This document shows positions 61,088 through 64,000 of a stretch of 64,000 nucleotides of DNA, piece by piece. The stretch is from Gammaproteobacteria bacterium (GTDB lineage Bacteria; Pseudomonadota; Gammaproteobacteria; Steroidobacterales; Steroidobacteraceae), in NCBI GenBank assembly GCA_005878835.1, contig VBMV01000062.1, positions 1 through 64,000 on the forward strand, given 5' to 3'. A program made the translations under genes and the position numbers. How positions within the stretch are numbered: the first letter of the stretch is position 1; each line of letters starts with the position of its first letter. The notes under the pieces are model-generated. The model searched no databases. It was not told where the DNA came from and saw nothing but the letters and a program-made list of their open reading frames with translations.

Positions 61088-62683
61088 TCATTTTACCGGA
61101 CGCACGCTCTCGGGCAGCACCGTCGCACCAAAGCGCTCGCGCAGCCCCTGCACGCCGGGGTCGGCCTCGAACGCGCGCCGTGCGGCTGCCAGCTCCTGCT
61201 CGGAGACGCGCCGCGCGAGAAGCGCCGGCGTCTCGGCGCCCGCACCCCCGGCCTGAAACTCCAGCCGCACCGGCTCGCCGTAGTAGCGCGACAGCGCCTG
61301 GGCCAGCTTTTCCTCCTGCGCCGGCGTGCGCACCGGCTGGTTGCGTGCATCTACGCCCAAGCGCACGAGCGCGCCCTGGCGGCCGAGGAACACGCAGTGG
61401 CTGGCGAGCTGGCGCGCCGCGCCCGAGAGCTCCAGCGCGTTCACGATACTCGCCCAGGGGTCGGCGGCGCCTGCCGCCTCGGCAGGACTGCCGGCGCCGG
61501 TGGGGCCGCCGGCCCCGGGAGCGCTGCCGGCACCCGCAGCGCTCGCCGCCGCGCGCGCCGCGGGCTCCGCGGCCGGCGTACGCGTCACGCCGGACTCGCC
61601 CGCCGGGCGGAAGGCGATCATCCGCAGCAACGTCATCTCGAAGCCGGTGCGCGGCTCGGGAGCGAGCCCGAGATCGCGCCGGCCGATGATCGCGGTCTGA
61701 TAGAACAGCTGCACGTCCTCGGCGCTGAGGGCGCGCGCGAGCCGCTCGAGCAACTCGGGGGTGTACAGCTCATCGCCCTCGTAATCGCTCACCGCCTGGC
61801 GCAGCCCGATGCGCACCAGGAGCGAGGCGAGCTCATCGAGCACCTGCGCGTAATCGGGCGCGAACTCCTCGAGCGACTGCGCGCAGCGCACCAGGGCGGT
61901 GGTGTCGGCGGCCGCCAGCAGCTCCACGATGCGCACCACGTGATCGCGCGAGATCGTGCCCAGCATGGCGCGCGCCTGTGCCTCGCCCGCCTGCCCGCCG
62001 CCGAACGCGATCAGCTGATCCAGGAGCGACAGCGCGTCGCGCATGCTGCCGTCGGCCGCCTGCGCCACCAGCTTCAGGCCCGCGGCGTCGAACCCCACCC
62101 CCTCCTGCTCGAGAATCCGGCGCATGTGAGCCGCGATGTCCGCGACCGGCAGCCGTTTCAGGTTGAACTGCAGGCAGCGCGACAGCACGGTCACGGGCAG
62201 CTTCTGCGGATCGGTGGTCGCGAGCAGGAACTTCACGTGCGGCGGCGGTTCCTCGAGGGTCTTCAGCAGCGCGTTGAACGAGTGGGCCGAGAGCATGTGC
62301 ACCTCGTCGATGAGGTACACCTTGTAGCGGCCGCGCGCCGGGGCGTACTGCACGTTATCGAGCAGCTCGCGAGTGTCGTCCACCTTGGTGCGCGAGGCGG
62401 CATCCACCTCGATGAGATCCGGGAAGCGGCCGGCGTCGATCTCGCGGCAGCTCGCGCATTCACCGCACGGCTCGGCGGTGACGCCCGTCTCGCAGTTGAG
62501 GCACTTGGCGAGGATCCGCGCGATGGTCGTCTTGCCGACGCCGCGCGTGCCGGTGAACAGGAACGCGTGATGCACGCGTCCGCTCTCGAGCGCGTTCACG
62601 AGCGCACGCCGCACGTGCTCCTGGCCAATCAACTCAGAGAATGTCTTCGGGCGCCATGTGCGCGCCAGTGCTGTGTAGCTCAT
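61088..62683 (-). CDS. dnaX: DNA polymerase III subunit tau (and possibly gamma)
   Basis: Clamp-loader ATPase. It has 531 residues from ATG 62683. Walker A is TGTRGVGKTTIARILAK, the zinc module has CLNCETGVTAEPCGECASC, Walker B is YLIDEVHML, sensor 1 is LLATTDPQKLPVTVLSRC. An Ala/Gly/Pro linker (about 370-405) leads to a tau C-terminal domain. No classic A AAA AAG slip site was seen, so a shorter gamma form cannot be claimed from sequence. Confidence 0.95.
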   Translation of the reverse strand: MSYTALARTWRPKTFSELIGQEHVRRALVNALESGRVHHAFLFTGTRGVGKTTIARILAKCLNCETGVTAEPCGECASCREIDAGRFPDLIEVDAASRTKVDDTRELLDNVQYAPARGRYKVYLIDEVHMLSAHSFNALLKTLEEPPPHVKFLLATTDPQKLPVTVLSRCLQFNLKRLPVADIAAHMRRILEQEGVGFDAAGLKLVAQAADGSMRDALSLLDQLIAFGGGQAGEAQARAMLGTISRDHVVRIVELLAAADTTALVRCAQSLEEFAPDYAQVLDELASLLVRIGLRQAVSDYEGDELYTPELLERLARALSAEDVQLFYQTAIIGRRDLGLAPEPRTGFEMTLLRMIAFRPAGESGVTRTPAAEPAARAAASAAGAGSAPGAGGPTGAGSPAEAAGAADPWASIVNALELSGAARQLASHCVFLGRQGALVRLGVDARNQPVRTPAQEEKLAQALSRYYGEPVRLEFQAGGAGAETPALLARRVSEQELAAARRAFEADPGVQGLRERFGATVLPESVRPVK

Positions 62684-62712
62684 GAACGGTCCCAAAATGC
62701 GCGAGCGTTGGA

Positions 62713-62825
62713 GGCGGCCCGCACCAGCTCAAGCTCCGGCACCCGACATCGCCGCTGCCGCTGCTGCCTTCCGGCCCTGACGGGGTTCACGACTGGTCGT
62801 CGCGGAGAAACCGATGCGGGCCACC
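62713..62825 (-). ncRNA. ffs: 4.5S signal recognition particle RNA
   Basis: A 113-nt RNA. The ends pair over 11 bp (GGTGGCCCGCA with TGCGGGCCGCC). The conserved Ffh-binding apical region reads GTCAGGGCCGGAAGGCAGCAGC, with the GGAA tetraloop. It binds Ffh for cotranslational targeting. It sits between tRNA-Ser and dnaX on the same strand. Confidence 0.96.
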
Positions 62826-62920
62826 ATAGTCACGCCACTCGTGCCGTGCCGGTGGCGGGAGCCGCTGAACTAAATCATGCTGCACCCGGCGAGCACCATG
62901 CACGACTGTTTATCATCATT

Positions 62921-63012
62921 TGGCGGAGAGGGTGGGATTCGAACCCACGAACACCCGTTGAGATGTTACTGGAATTCCAGTCCAGCGCCTTAGACCGCTC
63001 GGCCACCTCTCC
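62921..63012 (-). tRNA. tRNA-Ser (anticodon GGA)
   Basis: A 92-nt class II tRNA with encoded CCA. Acceptor GGAGAGG pairs with CCTCTCC, discriminator G. Anticodon stem CTGGA/TCCAG closes loop CTGGAAT, giving anticodon GGA (reads UCC and UCU). A long variable arm (TAACATCTCAACGGGTGTTC) is present. Confidence 0.97.
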
Positions 63013-63029
63013 AATCAATTACTTACGCA

Positions 63030-63317
63030 TCAGGCCTGCCGCGGCGGCGCGGGCTGGCGGGTCTTGAACGGCGGCGGCTCATCCAGACACGGCTCCCTGC
63101 CCTTGCGAGCCGGAGGCGCCGGCTCGGTGAGCGCCGGTATGCGCAGCGCGCTGCTGGTCTCGGGGGCATCGAGTCCGGCGGGAACTTTGAGCGGTGCAAC
63201 GCTCTTCGCGCCCATGTACGCCTGCGGCCCGTGACAGGACTTGGCACGCAACGCGTGGCAAGCGCACAGCGCCAGCAGCAGCGGTGCGAGCCATACCATT
63301 GCGCTAACAGACTTCAC
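63030..63317 (-). CDS. Short lipoprotein, resembling the BamC N-terminal region
   Basis: A 95-residue protein with lipobox LCAC (Cys20) after a hydrophobic signal. The segment QAYMGAKSVAPLKVPAGLDAPETSSALRIPAL resembles the unstructured N-terminal arm of BamC, which binds BamD. The two BamC helix-grip domains are missing. It lies 43 nt after dapA, the usual place of bamC in gammaproteobacteria, so a shortened BamC-like protein is plausible but not proven. Confidence 0.7.
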   Translation of the reverse strand: MKSVSAMVWLAPLLLALCACHALRAKSCHGPQAYMGAKSVAPLKVPAGLDAPETSSALRIPALTEPAPPARKGREPCLDEPPPFKTRQPAPPRQA

Positions 63318-63360
63318 TCATGAACCTCGTTCGCTTTCGCAAAGCCGCGCTACGCGCACT

Positions 63361-64000
63361 TCAGGGCAACGCGCCCGCCGCGCGCGCAGCCGCCCGCACG
63401 CCTGCCTGATACTGCGCCGCCAACGGCGTGAGCGGTAATCTTATCCCGGTCGCGATCAGACCCATCTGCGCCAGCGCCCACTTCACCGGGATCGGATTCG
63501 CCTCCACAAACAGCTCACGGTGCAGGGCGCTCAAGCGCTCATCGAGCCGCTGCGCCCCGGTGCCGTCCCCGGCCAGCGCCGCGGCCACCATCTGCGCCAT
63601 CGGACGCGGAGCCACGTTGGCGGTGACCGAGATTACCCCGCGCGCGCCCGCGGCGATGCTCGCGCGCGCAGTGGCGTCATCGCCGCTCAGAACCACGAAG
63701 TCCCTGCCGCAGCTGTCGATGAGCTCGCGCACGCGCGGCGCTTCCGGCACCGCCTCCTTGACGCCGACGATTCCGGCAACCTTCGCCAGGCGCGCCACCG
63801 TCGCCGGTTTCATATCGACCGCCGTGCGCGCCGGAACGTTGTACAACAGTAGCGGCTTGCGCGCGGCCGCAGCTGCCGCGGCGAAGTGCAGGTACAGTCC
63901 CTCCTGCGTCGGCCGGTTGTATGCCGGGGTCACGAGCAGCAGCCCGTCGATGGGCAACTGCGACAGCCAGCCGACCCGCTCCACGGTGTCCGCGGTGCTG
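63361..64000 (-). CDS. dapA: 4-hydroxy-tetrahydrodipicolinate synthase, C-terminal part (cut by the window edge)
   Basis: First committed enzyme of the lysine/DAP pathway, condensing pyruvate and aspartate semialdehyde. About 213 codons are visible; the N-terminus is outside the window. The catalytic Tyr is in LLLYNVPARTAVDM, the Schiff-base Lys in VGVKEAVPEA, and VLSGDDATA follows. LLLVTPAYNRPTQEGLYLHF is typical. A short BamC-like lipoprotein gene follows. Confidence 0.96.
   Translation of the reverse strand, partial: STADTVERVGWLSQLPIDGLLLVTPAYNRPTQEGLYLHFAAAAAAARKPLLLYNVPARTAVDMKPATVARLAKVAGIVGVKEAVPEAPRVRELIDSCGRDFVVLSGDDATARASIAAGARGVISVTANVAPRPMAQMVAAALAGDGTGAQRLDERLSALHRELFVEANPIPVKWALAQMGLIATGIRLPLTPLAAQYQAGVRAAARAAGALP

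Noticed and set aside
61305..61318. Programmed -1 frameshift in dnaX (AGGAGG followed by AAAAG, minus strand)
   Set aside because: It lacks the A AAA AAG heptamer and a clear downstream stem; the SD-like element alone fits ordinary Gln-Glu-Glu-Lys codons.

Overview
The window comes from a high-G+C gammaproteobacterial chromosome (roughly two-thirds G+C by eye). I base this on gene content and order: a 14-gene nuoA-N cluster preceded by secG and tRNA-Leu, then tpiA-glmM-folP-ftsH-rlmE-greA-carB-carA, dapB-dnaJ-dnaK-grpE-hrcA, and recR-ybaB-dnaX. This is ordinary core chromosome of a Xanthomonadales/Nevskiales/Steroidobacter-like lineage; the genus cannot be fixed from this sequence. There is no prophage, transposase, integrase or CRISPR array.

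Layout. Positions 1-5.1 kb hold a cut-off gene, a frameshifted HAD hydrolase, an FG-GAP-repeat lipoprotein, a Gly/His-rich exported protein, an outer-membrane beta-barrel protein and a small periplasmic protein. Positions 5.1-8.5 kb hold tyrosine/homogentisate catabolism (hmgA, fahA) coupled to a queuosine-precursor transporter. Positions 8.6-10.1 kb hold two exported proteins. Positions 10.2-24.6 kb (minus strand) encode complete respiratory complex I. Positions 24.7-41.7 kb (minus strand) hold a long housekeeping run: tRNA-Leu(GAG), protein export, glycolysis, cell wall, folate, FtsH, 23S rRNA methylation, GreA, carbamoyl phosphate synthesis, lysine pathway and the HrcA-controlled chaperones. 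Positions 41.9-48.1 kb hold nadK, recN, fur, bamE, rnfH-ratA, smpB and ssrA. Positions 48.2-64 kb hold polyamine metabolism, a Gfo/Idh/MocA dehydrogenase, tail-specific protease, ppsR/ppsA (ppsA broken), orn, rsgA, recR-ybaB-dnaX, 4.5S RNA, tRNA-Ser(GGA), a short lipoprotein and the 3' part of dapA.

The most interesting locus is ssrA (tmRNA). Its gene is split in the T-loop by a 291-nt group I intron (47127-47417). Removing that piece gives an exact T-arm and acceptor stem ending in CCA. The intron core closely matches the small IC3 tRNA introns (Azoarcus tRNA-Ile type). A LAGLIDADG homing endonuclease ORF lies just outside the intron, 172 nt past the tmRNA 3' end, so ribozyme and endonuclease are separate but adjacent. 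smpB, encoding the tmRNA partner protein, lies directly upstream and begins with a 17-bp tandem duplication that creates a six-codon minigene overlapping its start.

Other patterns: many genes are coupled by ATGA, TGATG, GTGA or TTGA overlaps; TTG starts are frequent (nuoC, nuoE, ftsH, nadK, ppsA); folP appears to start at CTG; and two genes (the HAD hydrolase and ppsA) carry small frameshifting deletions. All family assignments are made by reading the protein sequences and recalling known families; no database search was run.
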